Of a stretch of DNA of 64,000 nucleotides, positions 33,522 to 42,234 are shown one piece after another; position 1 is the first letter of the stretch, and every line of letters starts with the position of its first letter. Made by a program: the position numbers and the translations under genes. Origin of the DNA: Phytomonospora sp040655735. GTDB taxonomy: Bacteria; Actinomycetota; Actinomycetes; Mycobacteriales; Micromonosporaceae. The stretch is taken from the NCBI RefSeq assembly GCF_040655735.1, contig NZ_JBFAKK010000005.1:1-64000 (forward strand), given 5' to 3'. The notes beneath the pieces are model-generated. The model searched no databases. It saw only the letters and a list, made by a program, of their open reading frames with translations, and was not told where the DNA came from.

Positions 33522-33564
33522 GCGTCCCCGGGAATCCACTGTGGATCCCGGGGGCGCTTTTTTT
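33522..33564 (+). terminator. Strong intrinsic terminator
   Basis: Arms 33522-33538 (GCGTCCCCGG...) and 33542-33557 (TGGATCCCGG...) form a long stem with a 3-base loop, followed by seven T residues. It ends the DUF4234 transcript. Confidence 0.92.
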
Positions 33565-33621
33565 GCACCCCAGGAACGGCTTCAAGCTGAAATGCATCGA
33601 TATATCCGGTAAAAGATAGGA

Positions 33622-35457
33622 GTGGAGACTTCCAAGATCGCCACCACCGATTCCGAGCCCGCCGTGGCTGAGACCGACGTCGACTGGACACGATCCCTGA
33701 CGCGGGCCGTCGCCCTGTTCGGCGGTTTCACCGCCCTGCTGGCGGGGGCCGCCGTGCTCGGCTTCGCGGTGTTCGGCGAACCCGGGGGCAGCGAGACCTC
33801 GGCGACCTGGCTCGCCGTCGCGCTGGTCGTCCAGTACCTGCTCATCGGCGTCGCGGTCTCGGTGACCGTGACCCATCCGGGCCGTCCGGCGATGATCTCG
33901 GCGATCGTGCTGGCGGGCCTGTCGGTGGCGGCGCTCGTCGCCACGATCGTGACCATGCCCAGCACCGCCGACGGCGAGTGGATCTCGCACCGGCAGGCCC
34001 TCGGCGCCCTGTCCTTTCTGCTCACCGCACTCGGCGGCGGGATGCTCGTGCTCGCCGAGTACATCGTCCGCAACGGGGCCGGCGCGACCGCCCCGCGCGG
34101 GCTGGTGGTGCGCTCGGGAGTGCTGACCGTGGCGTTCGTCGTGGTCTTCGCCGCCGCGGGCACGGGCGCCGCGCACGACCTGGTCGAGGTCGCCAACACC
34201 GACGAGACGACCGCCGCGCCCGAGCGCGCGGCGAACCAGTCGACGACCGGCTCGCACTCCCCGGCGACCTTCGAGCACATGAACCCGCCCTACCCCGGCG
34301 GCGGAGGCGCGCTCGGCACGCCCTTCGGGCTGCTGGTGACCGCGCCCGAGACGCTCGCCGTGCGGGCCTACGACGCCGGCGCCGACGCGGGCGCCGAGCG
34401 GTGGCGCCACATCCGGCAGAACCGCACCTTCGCGCAGCCGCCGGTGCTGTCGGCCGACGGTCGCGTCATCGCCCTGGTCGGCGACCGCCGCGACGCCCCG
34501 CAGGGCACCTCGGTGATCGTGCTCGACACGCTCACCGGCGAGACCTTCGCCGACCACCGCCTGTCGCGGGAGGACGGCCGGATCCTGGCGGTGACCTCGC
34601 AGGCCCTGCTCTTCCAGCCGGCCAAGTTTCCGAGGCGGCTGGTCGCCTACGGCTACTCGGGGCGCGAACTGTGGACCTACGAGGCGCCCGAGCGCTGCCT
34701 GATCGGCGTCGCGCGGCAGGCGGGCTCGCGGCTGGTGGCGGGCATGGACTGCGCGGCCGACGACATCTCCGCCGACGCCCCCGCACTCGTCGCCCTCGAC
34801 GCGGTGTCCGGAGCGCAGACGTGGGCGTGGCGCGCGCCGGTGATCGGCGGGATCGCGCCGGGCTCGCTGATCGTCTCCGGCGACCGCATCGTCGTCGACG
34901 TCCGCCGCGACGTGTCCAGCAGCGAGGGCCTGTTCGCCGCGCGCCTCTTCCGGCACGACCTGTCGGCCCTCAACGCCGCCGACGGCTCGTCGGTCTGGCG
35001 CCGGGAGGGCCTGGAGCTGGGCAGCACCTACGCGACGTCGTGCGCGGGCACCTTGCAGGTCGCCGAGGGCGTCGCGGTTCTCGGCGAGTGCCACCACGCG
35101 ACCGCCGGCGCGCAGGCGACCTTCGACGTGTCGCTCTACGACCTCGCCGACGGCAAGACCGTGTGGAAGGCCAGCGCGCCGCTGGGGTTCACCCCCGGCG
35201 AGGAGGCCGACCCGTCGGGATGGTTCGCGGCCTTCCCCGACGGGCGCGTGGCGATCATGACCGACGCGTCCAACGACGTGTCCGCGCCGGCCTGCGGGTT
35301 GTATCTGGCCACGTCGGGGAAGGTGCAGCGGATCGAGACGGAGAACTCCGACGCGGGAGCCATCACCGACGCGACGTGGTGCCGCTCGGCGAGTCTCCAC
35401 GCGACTCCCGACGCCCTGTCGGTGAGCTACCCGGGGCAGGTCTTCAGCCTGCGTTAG
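33622..35457 (+). CDS. Five-helix membrane protein with external PQQ-like propeller
   Basis: 611 residues. Five membrane helices between residues about 26 and 180 put the rest outside the cell. Residues 200-611 have the repeating strands and WxxR/W features of a PQQ-dehydrogenase-like beta-propeller (VIALVGDRRDAPQGTSVIVL; LVALDAVSGAQTWAWRAP; LSALNAADGSSVWRREG). The catalytic residues of true quinoproteins are not evident, so a binding or sensing role is more likely. GTG 33622 is only one base from AGATAGG, an unusual spacing, but no earlier start is possible. Confidence 0.75.
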   Translation: METSKIATTDSEPAVAETDVDWTRSLTRAVALFGGFTALLAGAAVLGFAVFGEPGGSETSATWLAVALVVQYLLIGVAVSVTVTHPGRPAMISAIVLAGLSVAALVATIVTMPSTADGEWISHRQALGALSFLLTALGGGMLVLAEYIVRNGAGATAPRGLVVRSGVLTVAFVVVFAAAGTGAAHDLVEVANTDETTAAPERAANQSTTGSHSPATFEHMNPPYPGGGGALGTPFGLLVTAPETLAVRAYDAGADAGAERWRHIRQNRTFAQPPVLSADGRVIALVGDRRDAPQGTSVIVLDTLTGETFADHRLSREDGRILAVTSQALLFQPAKFPRRLVAYGYSGRELWTYEAPERCLIGVARQAGSRLVAGMDCAADDISADAPALVALDAVSGAQTWAWRAPVIGGIAPGSLIVSGDRIVVDVRRDVSSSEGLFAARLFRHDLSALNAADGSSVWRREGLELGSTYATSCAGTLQVAEGVAVLGECHHATAGAQATFDVSLYDLADGKTVWKASAPLGFTPGEEADPSGWFAAFPDGRVAIMTDASNDVSAPACGLYLATSGKVQRIETENSDAGAITDATWCRSASLHATPDALSVSYPGQVFSLR

Positions 35458-36031
35458 GCCGGCCCGGCTCGCGGCCGAGGTAGCGCAGCAGCGTCGCGAC
35501 CGGGTCGGAGCCGTCGTCGTCGAGGGCTTCGGCGTAGGCGCCCCACGGGCGCAGCGGGTCGACGAGGTGCAGGGCCAGCCCGTGCAGTTCGACGGCGACC
35601 TCCGGGGTGAGCGGCGACGGCTGTCCGGTGGCCACGGCGATGTCCCACGCGTGCACGCCCGCGTCGAGGGCGGCGGCCAGTGCCGCCTGCGGGGCCGGGA
35701 GTTTGTGCGGCGGGACGGGGGTGGTCACGGCCTCGTCGGCGCGATCGACGCTCGCCCAAGCCGCGGCGGCCACGTCGAGAGCGTGCCCGACGAAGGCGGC
35801 GGGGTCGGCGATGTGCTCGGGGGAGGGCTGGAAGGCGTCCTCGGCGGGCTGCTCGGCCTTGCCGAGGGCGACGGCGAAGAGCAGCTGGTCGAGGATCGCG
35901 TGACGCGTCACCTGGGTGACGCTCCACTGCGAGCACGGGGTCGGGAGGTCCCAGGAGCCGGCGGGCACGGCCGATACGACCGTGCGGAGGTCCTGGTGGG
36001 TCTGGGCGAGGATGTCGAAGGCGTTGGTCAC
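35444..36031 (-). CDS. TIGR03086/DinB-fold maleylpyruvate-isomerase-like protein
   Basis: 195 residues of the DinB four-helix superfamily, mycothiol-dependent maleylpyruvate isomerase N-terminal type. Signature LPTPCSQWSVTQVTRHAILDQ with a metal His, and ALDAGVHAWDIAVATGQ with the second His. The metal-binding core is intact, but the substrate is unknown. GTG 36031 has no clear ribosome site. Its last 14 bases overlap the convergent propeller gene. Confidence 0.8.
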   Translation of the reverse strand: MTNAFDILAQTHQDLRTVVSAVPAGSWDLPTPCSQWSVTQVTRHAILDQLLFAVALGKAEQPAEDAFQPSPEHIADPAAFVGHALDVAAAAWASVDRADEAVTTPVPPHKLPAPQAALAAALDAGVHAWDIAVATGQPSPLTPEVAVELHGLALHLVDPLRPWGAYAEALDDDGSDPVATLLRYLGREPGRPNAG

Positions 36032-36290
36032 CGTGTGAGTGTCGCTCGCGGCCGCAAGACCGGGCGGGAGGCGGTGCTTCGGGCCGCGGCGTGGGACTAC
36101 CGCGGCCCTCCCCACCTCACCGACTCGCCGCGGCAGGGGTCCGGTCAAGCCATTTCCGCGTCGGTGGGCAAACCGACGAGCTGACCCGCGCAGGCGGTGG
36201 TTCGGCAGTACGCCTCTGTTGGGCACAGCGCGTACACGGATCTCACGTCGTGGCGGTGGGAGCGGTTGCACACCCGCCGGGGAGTTATCG

Positions 36291-36319
36291 GATCGTTACC
36301 AGCGACGGGTTTAACGATC
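36291..36319. promoter_or_regulatory. AT-rich dyad
   Basis: GATCGTTA and TAACGATC, 13 bases apart, in an AT-richer stretch of the gap before mqnA. It could be an operator. Confidence 0.35.
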
Positions 36320-36412
36320 ATGGTGACCGAAATGCCCTCGGCCGCCGCGCCGAAGCACGGCGGCCGCGCGAAGGGCACGCGGATTCGGGCACGCGTTTCG
36401 TGCGTCGGGCCT

Positions 36413-36433
36413 CCACGGGCCGCCGGCCCGTGG
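36413..36433. terminator. Tight hairpin before mqnA
   Basis: CCACGGGCC, loop GCC, GGCCCGTGG: nine perfect base pairs with a 3-base loop. Confidence 0.45.
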
Positions 36434-36551
36434 ATCAATGGCACGCGCTTGCCAACCGGACGGTTGCGCTGAGATGCCGGTCGATGCCCAATCGTGACCG
36501 CCGACGGGTGAATCCGCACCCCCGGGCCGCCTGTGACCTGGCAGTCCGGCG

Positions 36552-36557
36552 TAACGT
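36552..36557 (+). promoter_or_regulatory. Possible -10 box of a leaderless mqnA mRNA
   Basis: TAACGT lies eight bases before the mqnA ATG and no ribosome site is present, the layout of leaderless actinomycete transcripts. Confidence 0.4.
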
Positions 36558-36565
36558 CTGCCTTC

Positions 36566-37414
36566 ATGAGCGTTCCCCGTCGGCCCAGAGTCGGGCACAT
36601 CCAGTTCCTGAACTGCCTTCCCATCTACTGGGGACTGATGCGGTCGGGTGCGCTGCTCGACGTGGAGCTCACCAAGGCCGACCCGGACGCGCTCAACGAC
36701 GCGCTGGTCCGCGGGGATCTCGACATCGGCCCGATCAGCCTGCTGGAGTATCTCCGCAACCACGAGAACCTGCTCCTGCTGCCCGACCTCGCCGTCGGCA
36801 GCGACGGGCCGGTCCTGTCGGTCAACATCGTCCACCGGGCCCCGCTCGAAGAGCTCGACGGCGCCACCGTCGCCCTCGGCTCGACCTCCCGCACCGGCGT
36901 GATGCTGGCCCGCATGCTGCTGTCGGAGAAGTACGGCGTGCAGCCGAACTTCGTGCGCCGTGCCCCCGACCTCGACGCGATGCTCGCCGAGGCCGACGCC
37001 GCCGTCCTCATCGGCGACGTCGCCCTGCGCGCCATGTACGAGGCCCCGGCGCAGGGCCTGACCGTCACCGACCTCGGCGCCGCCTGGCGCGAGTGGACCG
37101 GCCTGCCCATGGTCTTCGCCGTGTGGGCCGTCCGCCGCGACTTCGCCGTGACCCACCCCGGCCTGGTCAAGGGCGTCCACGAGGCCTTCCTGCGCTCGCG
37201 CGAGCTGTGCCTCGCCGAACTCGACGAGGTCGCCGAGTCCGCCGCGCGCTGGGAGCCCTTCGACGCGGCGACCCTGGCCGGCTACTTCCGCGCGCTGGAC
37301 TTCTCGCTGGGGAAGCGGCAGGTCGCCGGGCTGCGCGAGTGGGCCGCCCGCGCCGCAGGGCTCGGCGCCGCACCGGCGCTGCCCGAACAGGGCCCGGAGT
37401 TCTTCGGACGCTAG
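36566..37414 (+). CDS. mqnA: Chorismate dehydratase
   Basis: 282 residues. First enzyme of the futalosine pathway: removes water from chorismate to give 3-[(1-carboxyvinyl)oxy]benzoate, the substrate of MqnE. The fold is a periplasmic-binding-protein-like two-lobe enzyme. Signatures: VGHIQFLNCLPIYWGL, LDIGPISLLEYLRN, ALGSTSRTGVMLARMLL, LIGDVALRAMY and WTGLPMVFAVW. ATG 36566 lacks a Shine-Dalgarno sequence. The gene stands alone, unlike in clustered mqn loci. Confidence 0.95.
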   Translation: MSVPRRPRVGHIQFLNCLPIYWGLMRSGALLDVELTKADPDALNDALVRGDLDIGPISLLEYLRNHENLLLLPDLAVGSDGPVLSVNIVHRAPLEELDGATVALGSTSRTGVMLARMLLSEKYGVQPNFVRRAPDLDAMLAEADAAVLIGDVALRAMYEAPAQGLTVTDLGAAWREWTGLPMVFAVWAVRRDFAVTHPGLVKGVHEAFLRSRELCLAELDEVAESAARWEPFDAATLAGYFRALDFSLGKRQVAGLREWAARAAGLGAAPALPEQGPEFFGR

Positions 37415-37599
37415 TCACCGTCCGTCGTGGCCGCCATGCGCGTCGGCGACATTTCCGGTCGGACCGTCACTGCAAGGTAATCGCAGGTAGCGAGGGGTTT
37501 CCCGGGGGCAAATGGTGCAACCGGGCCCGCCCGCTCCGCGTGGACTGTCCATAGGAAGCGATCTATGGACACCGACGTCCTTTTCGAAGCGAGGGTCAC

Positions 37600-39132
37600 A
37601 TGCGCGTACCCATTGCCGGCCGGGCCGTACTCCTGGCGGCAGCGGCGACCATGCTCACCGCCGCGGCGCCGAGCGCCGTGTGGGCGGAGGATCCACCGGC
37701 ACTGGGCCTCGAACTCAGCGGTGCCCTCGTCCTCGCCGAGGGCGAGCGCGGCACGGTCGGCGGTGTGTTCACGCTGACCACGCCGCCCGAGTTGGCGACT
37801 CTTCAGGACGTGGCCGTCGTCCTCGACATCACCGAACTGGCCGGCGTGGCCACCGTTCACTCCGACAGCTGGGGTGAGCCGTGCCGCCAGGAGGCGCAGA
37901 CGGTCACCTGCTTCGGTGAGGGCGAGGACTTCGACGTCCACGGCGGCGAGCTCGACATCGAGCTGTTCCGCCTCGACGGCGTCGACGGCGCCGAGCCGGG
38001 CACCACGGTGGACCTGCCGGTGACGGTGACGACGGCGAACTTCGCCGAGGTCGGCGGTTCGGTCGCGGTCACCAAGGCCGAGTCGGTCGACCTGGCCGTC
38101 GGCGACGACCCGGCGCGCGAGCTGAGCGTCGGTCTCGGCGAGTCGGCCTCGGTGCCGGTCTCGGTCGCCAACGTCGGCGACACCCAGGCCGAGGGCGCCG
38201 CGCTGGTCGTGGCCGTCGGCGCGGGTCTGCGCTTCGACGACACCTTCTCCAACTGCCGCTTCAACGCCTCGAACCTCGTGTGCCGCTTCGAGCGCGCGCT
38301 CACGCCCGGCGAGCGCTACGGCCTGTCGGGCGAGATCGCCTTCACCGTCCGCGAGACAGCCGAGGCGCCAAGCCGCCAGGACTTCGCCTACAGCTGGTAC
38401 ACGCTGGACACCTACGACGCCGACGTCGTCCCCGGCCTGCCCGGTGACCTGCGGGCGGGCACCGGTCCGGCCGCCACGCTCGACGAGCTGCCGGGTACCA
38501 AGTCGGCGCCCGAGCACGACCCGAACTGGCAGAACGACTCCGGCACCGTCGACGTGCTCGTCGAGGGCGAGAACCCGGTCGACTTCGCCGCCGTCGGCGC
38601 GACCGTGCGCGGCGGGTCCGGCACGGTCGGGGACCTGACCGTCGGCGCGCGCAACGACAGCGGCGTCGAGGTTCCCGGTGCCGTCGAGGAGCCCAGCGTC
38701 GTGATCACCGTGACCCTGCCGGCGCAGCTGTCCTTCGTGGAGGCGCCCGGCGACTGTGAGCGCACCGGCGACCAGTCCTACGAGTGCGGCGTCGAGACCG
38801 TCTCGGCTCCCGCGCAGCGCCACGAGTGGACCTTCAAGGTCCGCATCGACGAGGCCGCGGCCGCCGAGGGCACCGTGACCGTCGGCGACGCCTTCGCCGA
38901 CGACCGCGACGCCTCCAACGACATCGCCACGATCGAGCTCAACCCGGTCGAGGAGGCCACGCCCGCGCCGACCGGCGTCGGCGGGGGAGCCGGCGCCACC
39001 ATCGGCGGCGACCTCGCGGTGACCGGCACGGGCCTGCGGCTGATGCTCGTCGGCGGCGTGCTCGCCGTGCTGGCCGGCGTCAGCCTGTTCGTGCTGACGC
39101 GCCGCCGCCGGGCGCTGACCGCCGAGGGCTGA
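37600..39132 (+). CDS. Sortase-anchored surface protein (LAVTG)
   Basis: 510 residues. Signal peptide (AVLLAAAATMLTAAAPSAVWA). The body has beta-rich, Ig/DUF11-like modules with paired cysteines (SNCRFNASNLVCRFERAL; GDCERTGDQSYECGVE). The C-terminus is a sorting signal: LAVTG, a hydrophobic span (LMLVGGVLAVLAGVSLFVL) and RRRR. LAXTG is the motif used by class E sortases of actinomycetes, so the protein is probably linked to peptidoglycan. ATG 37600 follows GCGAGGG. No sortase lies in the window. Confidence 0.82.
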   Translation: MRVPIAGRAVLLAAAATMLTAAAPSAVWAEDPPALGLELSGALVLAEGERGTVGGVFTLTTPPELATLQDVAVVLDITELAGVATVHSDSWGEPCRQEAQTVTCFGEGEDFDVHGGELDIELFRLDGVDGAEPGTTVDLPVTVTTANFAEVGGSVAVTKAESVDLAVGDDPARELSVGLGESASVPVSVANVGDTQAEGAALVVAVGAGLRFDDTFSNCRFNASNLVCRFERALTPGERYGLSGEIAFTVRETAEAPSRQDFAYSWYTLDTYDADVVPGLPGDLRAGTGPAATLDELPGTKSAPEHDPNWQNDSGTVDVLVEGENPVDFAAVGATVRGGSGTVGDLTVGARNDSGVEVPGAVEEPSVVITVTLPAQLSFVEAPGDCERTGDQSYECGVETVSAPAQRHEWTFKVRIDEAAAAEGTVTVGDAFADDRDASNDIATIELNPVEEATPAPTGVGGGAGATIGGDLAVTGTGLRLMLVGGVLAVLAGVSLFVLTRRRRALTAEG

Positions 39133-39207
39133 GGTCCAAGATCACGATCGGGCCACATCCGGGCCGGCGGTGCATCCGTCGTCCCGGGCGGCGCGTGATC
39201 TTCCCAT

Positions 39208-39252
39208 AGGCGTCCCCCAGTGGCTTGCGTTCACCGCCCACGGGGGACGCCT
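39208..39252. terminator. Hairpin terminator after the surface protein
   Basis: AGGCGTCCCCC (39208-39218) pairs with GGGGGACGCCT (39242-39252); GTGG/CCAC extends it past one bulge. A wider pair AAGATCACG (39138) with CGTGATCTT (39194) precedes it. Confidence 0.65.
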
Positions 39253-39382
39253 TAGCCATGCCCGGGACGTCACGATCCGGTAAAGCTCGGCGGACATACG
39301 CATCCCTTTGCGCCCAAACAGCGTCTTCCTAGTGGAACGCCCCGAACCAGCAGGTTCGGCCCCCGACATCCGAGGAGAGCGC

Positions 39383-39643
39383 ATGCGGTTCGCCGCCCCG
39401 CACGGTTCCGGCACGCTGGTGAAGGTCCTGGCGAGGACGGCGCTTTCCGTCTTCGCCTTCGTGGTCGTCCTGCTCGCCGCGGAGCTGCCGGGACACGCGG
39501 CGGAGAGCCCGTCGCCCGAGCCGGTCGCGCTGGCCTCGCCGTCGACCGGGCTCAACGTCCTGATCGCGGCGGGGATCGGGCTCGCCGCCGGCGGCGTCAC
39601 GTTCTACCTGCGCACCCGCGGCCGCCGGGGCGATCGCGACTGA
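39383..39643 (+). CDS. Small secreted protein with sorting-signal-like tail
   Basis: 86 residues. Signal peptide (VKVLARTALSVFAFVVVLLA with AAELPGHAA cleavage region), a short Ser/Pro spacer, then SPSTG, a hydrophobic helix (LNVLIAAGIGLAAGGVTFYL) and RTRGRRGDRD. The tail has the layout of a sortase signal but not a standard LPXTG/LAXTG box. ATG 39383 follows GAGGAGAG. It sits next to the LAVTG protein and may be a small partner or pilin-like subunit (inference). Confidence 0.65.
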   Translation: MRFAAPHGSGTLVKVLARTALSVFAFVVVLLAAELPGHAAESPSPEPVALASPSTGLNVLIAAGIGLAAGGVTFYLRTRGRRGDRD

Positions 39644-39660
39644 CCTTGCCCGAACCCCTT

Positions 39661-39701
39661 GGGGGACCCTGCGCGCCCACCCGCGCCGGGTCCCCTTTTT
39701 T
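39661..39701 (+). terminator. Intrinsic terminator
   Basis: GGGGACCC (39662-39669) pairs with GGGTCCCC (39688-39695), with an inner GCGCG/CGCGC stem, followed by six T residues. It isolates the paa operon from the genes before it. Confidence 0.9.
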
Positions 39702-39762
39702 GTCGGTGCGTCGTTTGTGACACCTACTTGCCCATCGTGCGCGAGCCTGTAAGACTTGAGCC

Positions 39763-40788
39763 GTGTACGGCAATGACATTCCCGATCAGCCCGGGACCGC
39801 GAGCCTCCTCGACGAGGTCGCCGCCGCAGAGCGCGACATCGCCGGGCGGGCCCATGCCTCGCAAGCCGCCGACTACTTCGACGCCGTCATCGCCGCCGAC
39901 GGCAAGATCGAGCCCCGCGACGAGATGCCGGAGGCCTACCGCAAGGGCCTGATCCGGCAGATCGCGCAGCACGCGCACTCCGAGATCATCGGCATGCAGC
40001 CCGAGGGCAACTGGATCAGCCGCGCCCCCACCCTCAAGCGCAAGGCGATCCTCCTGGCGAAGGTGCAAGACGAGGCCGGTCACGGGCTCTACCTCTACGC
40101 CGCCGCCGAGACCCTCGGCGTCGACCGCGCCGAGCTCTACCGGCTGCTGCTGGAGGGCAGGCAGAAGTACAGCTCGATCTTCAACTACCCGACCCTCACG
40201 TGGGCCGACGTCGGCGCGGTCGGATGGCTCGTCGACGGCGCCGCGATCGTCAACCAGGTCCCCTTGTGCCGCTGCTCCTACGGGCCTTACGCGCGGGCGA
40301 TGATCCGTGTCTGCAAGGAGGAGTCCTTCCACCAGCGCCAGGGCTACGAGATCCTCTACACCCTGAGCACCGGTACCCCCGAGCAGCGCGCGATGGCCCA
40401 GGACGCCGTCGACCGCTGGTGGTACCCGTCGCTGGCGATGTTCGGCCCGCCCGACACCGACTCCACGCACTCGGAGCAGTCGATGGCCTGGAAGATCAAG
40501 CGCTTCAGCAACGACGAGCTGCGCCAGAAGTTCGTCGACATGACCGTCCAGCAGGCCTCCGTCCTCGGCCTCGACCTGCCCGACCCGGACCTGCGCCTCG
40601 ACGCACGGACCGGGCACTGGAGCTACACCCAGCCCGACTACGACGAGCTGTTCCGCGTCATCAAGGGCGACGGGCCCTGCAACCGCGAGCGCATGGCGCA
40701 CCGCCGAGCGGCCTGGGACGACGGAGCCTGGGTCCGCGAAGCCGCCGCGGCCTACGCCGGCAAGCAGAAGGACAAGGTGACCACGTGA
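39763..40788 (+). CDS. paaA: Phenylacetyl-CoA epoxidase catalytic subunit
   Basis: 341-residue diiron oxygenase subunit that converts phenylacetyl-CoA to the ring-1,2-epoxide with O2. The carboxylate-bridged diiron site is in LAKVQDEAGHGLYLYAAAET and RVCKEESFHQRQGYE. GHWSYTQPDYDELF near the end is typical. GTG 39763 has no ribosome site and may be leaderless. First gene of a tightly packed paaABCDE operon; the next start overlaps its stop (GTGA). Confidence 0.95.
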   Translation: MYGNDIPDQPGTASLLDEVAAAERDIAGRAHASQAADYFDAVIAADGKIEPRDEMPEAYRKGLIRQIAQHAHSEIIGMQPEGNWISRAPTLKRKAILLAKVQDEAGHGLYLYAAAETLGVDRAELYRLLLEGRQKYSSIFNYPTLTWADVGAVGWLVDGAAIVNQVPLCRCSYGPYARAMIRVCKEESFHQRQGYEILYTLSTGTPEQRAMAQDAVDRWWYPSLAMFGPPDTDSTHSEQSMAWKIKRFSNDELRQKFVDMTVQQASVLGLDLPDPDLRLDARTGHWSYTQPDYDELFRVIKGDGPCNRERMAHRRAAWDDGAWVREAAAAYAGKQKDKVTT

Positions 40789-41066
40789 GCAGCGTCCCGC
40801 TCTGGGAAGTCTTCGTGCGGCCCCGCCGCGGCCTGTCCCACCAGCACGTGGGCTCGCTGCACGCGCCCGACGAGACCATGGCGCTGCGCAACGCGCGCGA
40901 CCTCTACACCCGCCGCGAGGAGGGCGTGTCGATCTGGGTCGTCCCGGCCGCCGCGATCACCGCGTCGAGCCCCGAGGAGCGCGACGCCTTCTTCGACCCC
41001 GCCGGCGACAAGATCTACCGGCACCCGACGTTCTACGAGGTCCCCGAGGGAGCCGAGCACATATGA
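40785..41066 (+). CDS. paaB: Phenylacetyl-CoA epoxidase subunit PaaB
   Basis: 93 residues. Small structural subunit of the multicomponent epoxidase, with the expected WEVFVRPRRGLSHQHVGSLHA start and ALRNARDLYTRREEGVSIWVV core (in part). It overlaps paaA (GTGA) and paaC (ATGA), so translation is coupled at both ends. Confidence 0.94.
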   Translation: MSSVPLWEVFVRPRRGLSHQHVGSLHAPDETMALRNARDLYTRREEGVSIWVVPAAAITASSPEERDAFFDPAGDKIYRHPTFYEVPEGAEHI

Positions 41067-41770
41067 GCACCGTCGACGAAGTCCTCGGTCTCGGCGACGA
41101 CGCGCTCATCGCCGCCCAGCGCCTCGCCGAGTGGACCACCAACGCGCCCGAACTCGAAGAGGACATCGCGCTGGCCAACATCGCCCTCGACCTGCTCGGC
41201 CAGGCCCGCATGCTGCTCACCTACGCCGGCGAGCTCGAAGGCGCCGGCCGCGACGAGGACGCCCTGGCCTACCTGCGCACCGACCGGGAGTTCCGCAACG
41301 TCCAGCTGACCGAACTCCCGCGCGGCGACTTCGCCGACGCGATCGTGCGGATGCTGTTCTTCGCCGTCTACCAGCGCGAGCTCTACGACCGGCTGCTCAT
41401 CGGCCCCGACGCCCGCCTGGCCGAGATCGCCGGGAAGGCCGCCAAGGAGGTCGCCTACCACGTCGACCACGCCGCACTGTGGACACTGCGGCTCGGCGAC
41501 GGCACGCCCGAGTCCCACCGCCGCGCGCAGGAGGCCGTCGACCGCCTGTGGCCCTACACCTTCGAACTCTTCGAAGGCGAGGTCCCGCGCGAGGCCTGGT
41601 TGTCCACAGTCGACGGTGTGCTCGCCGAGGCGACCCTCACCCGCCCCGCCGACGAGGACGCGCGCTTTCGCCCCACCGGCGGCCGCTCCGGCGTCCACAC
41701 CGAGCACCTGAGCTACCTGCTCGCCGAGATGCAGGTCCTCCACCGCGCCCACCCCGGGGCCTCCTGGTGA
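41063..41770 (+). CDS. paaC: Phenylacetyl-CoA epoxidase structural subunit
   Basis: 235 residues, a ferritin-like paralogue of PaaA that stabilises the A2C2 core but lacks full metal ligands in studied members. Signatures ALANIALDLLGQARMLL, RMLFFAVYQRELYDRLL and KEVAYHVDHAALWTLRLGDG. It begins ATGA over the paaB stop and ends TGA within the paaD GTG. Confidence 0.94.
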   Translation: MSTVDEVLGLGDDALIAAQRLAEWTTNAPELEEDIALANIALDLLGQARMLLTYAGELEGAGRDEDALAYLRTDREFRNVQLTELPRGDFADAIVRMLFFAVYQRELYDRLLIGPDARLAEIAGKAAKEVAYHVDHAALWTLRLGDGTPESHRRAQEAVDRLWPYTFELFEGEVPREAWLSTVDGVLAEATLTRPADEDARFRPTGGRSGVHTEHLSYLLAEMQVLHRAHPGASW

Positions 41771-42234
41771 CCACCGCCTTCGCCGCGGCGGCCAGGGTCG
41801 TCGACCCGGAACTGCGGGTCGTCACGATCGCCGACCTCGGCATCCTGCGCGAGGTCGACGTCGACGACGAGGGCACCGTCCACGTCACCATCACCCCGAC
41901 GTACTCCGGATGCCCGGCCATGGACGCCATCCGCGCCGACATCGTCCGCGAACTGGCCGCCGAGGGCTACCCCGAGGTCGAGATCCGCACCGTCCTGGCC
42001 CCGCCCTGGACGACCGACTGGATCAGCGAGGAGGGCCGCGCGAAACTCGCCGGCGCGGGCACCGCCCCGCCGCCGCCCGCGCGGAGCCTGCCGATGCTCC
42101 CCCGCAAACCCGTCTGCCCGCACTGCGGGTCGGAGCGCGTCGAGGAGATCAGCCGCTTCGGTTCCACCGCCTGCAAATCCCTGTGGCGCTGCCGGGGCTG
42201 CGCCGAACCCTTCGACCACGTGAAGGTGCTGTGA
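41767..42234 (+). CDS. paaD: PaaD metal-cluster assembly factor
   Basis: 155 residues. N-terminal DUF59/MIP18-like domain (VVDPELRVVTIADLGILREV; TPTYSGCPAMDAIRADI) with the conserved Cys. The C-terminus is a zinc ribbon (CPHCGSE...CRGCAEPFDHVKVL pattern). PaaD is needed to mature the iron-containing epoxidase or its reductase. GTGA overlap with paaC; its stop shares a base with the paaE start. Confidence 0.93.
   Translation: MTTAFAAAARVVDPELRVVTIADLGILREVDVDDEGTVHVTITPTYSGCPAMDAIRADIVRELAAEGYPEVEIRTVLAPPWTTDWISEEGRAKLAGAGTAPPPPARSLPMLPRKPVCPHCGSERVEEISRFGSTACKSLWRCRGCAEPFDHVKVL

Larger units (their letters stand above)
36032..36565. other. 534-bp gap with inverted repeats, no convincing gene
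   Basis: Holds three dyads: GGGCCGCGG/CCGCGGCCC (36081-36108), GATCGTTA/TAACGATC (36291-36319) and CCACGGGCC/GGCCCGTGG (36413-36433). A 50-codon frame from ATG 36320 has poor composition and I do not call it. The right end carries the mqnA promoter. Confidence 0.55.

Noticed and set aside
36320..36472. 50-codon ORF before mqnA
   Set aside because: No ribosome site, Arg/Pro/Ala-rich, and overlaps hairpins; looks like non-coding DNA.
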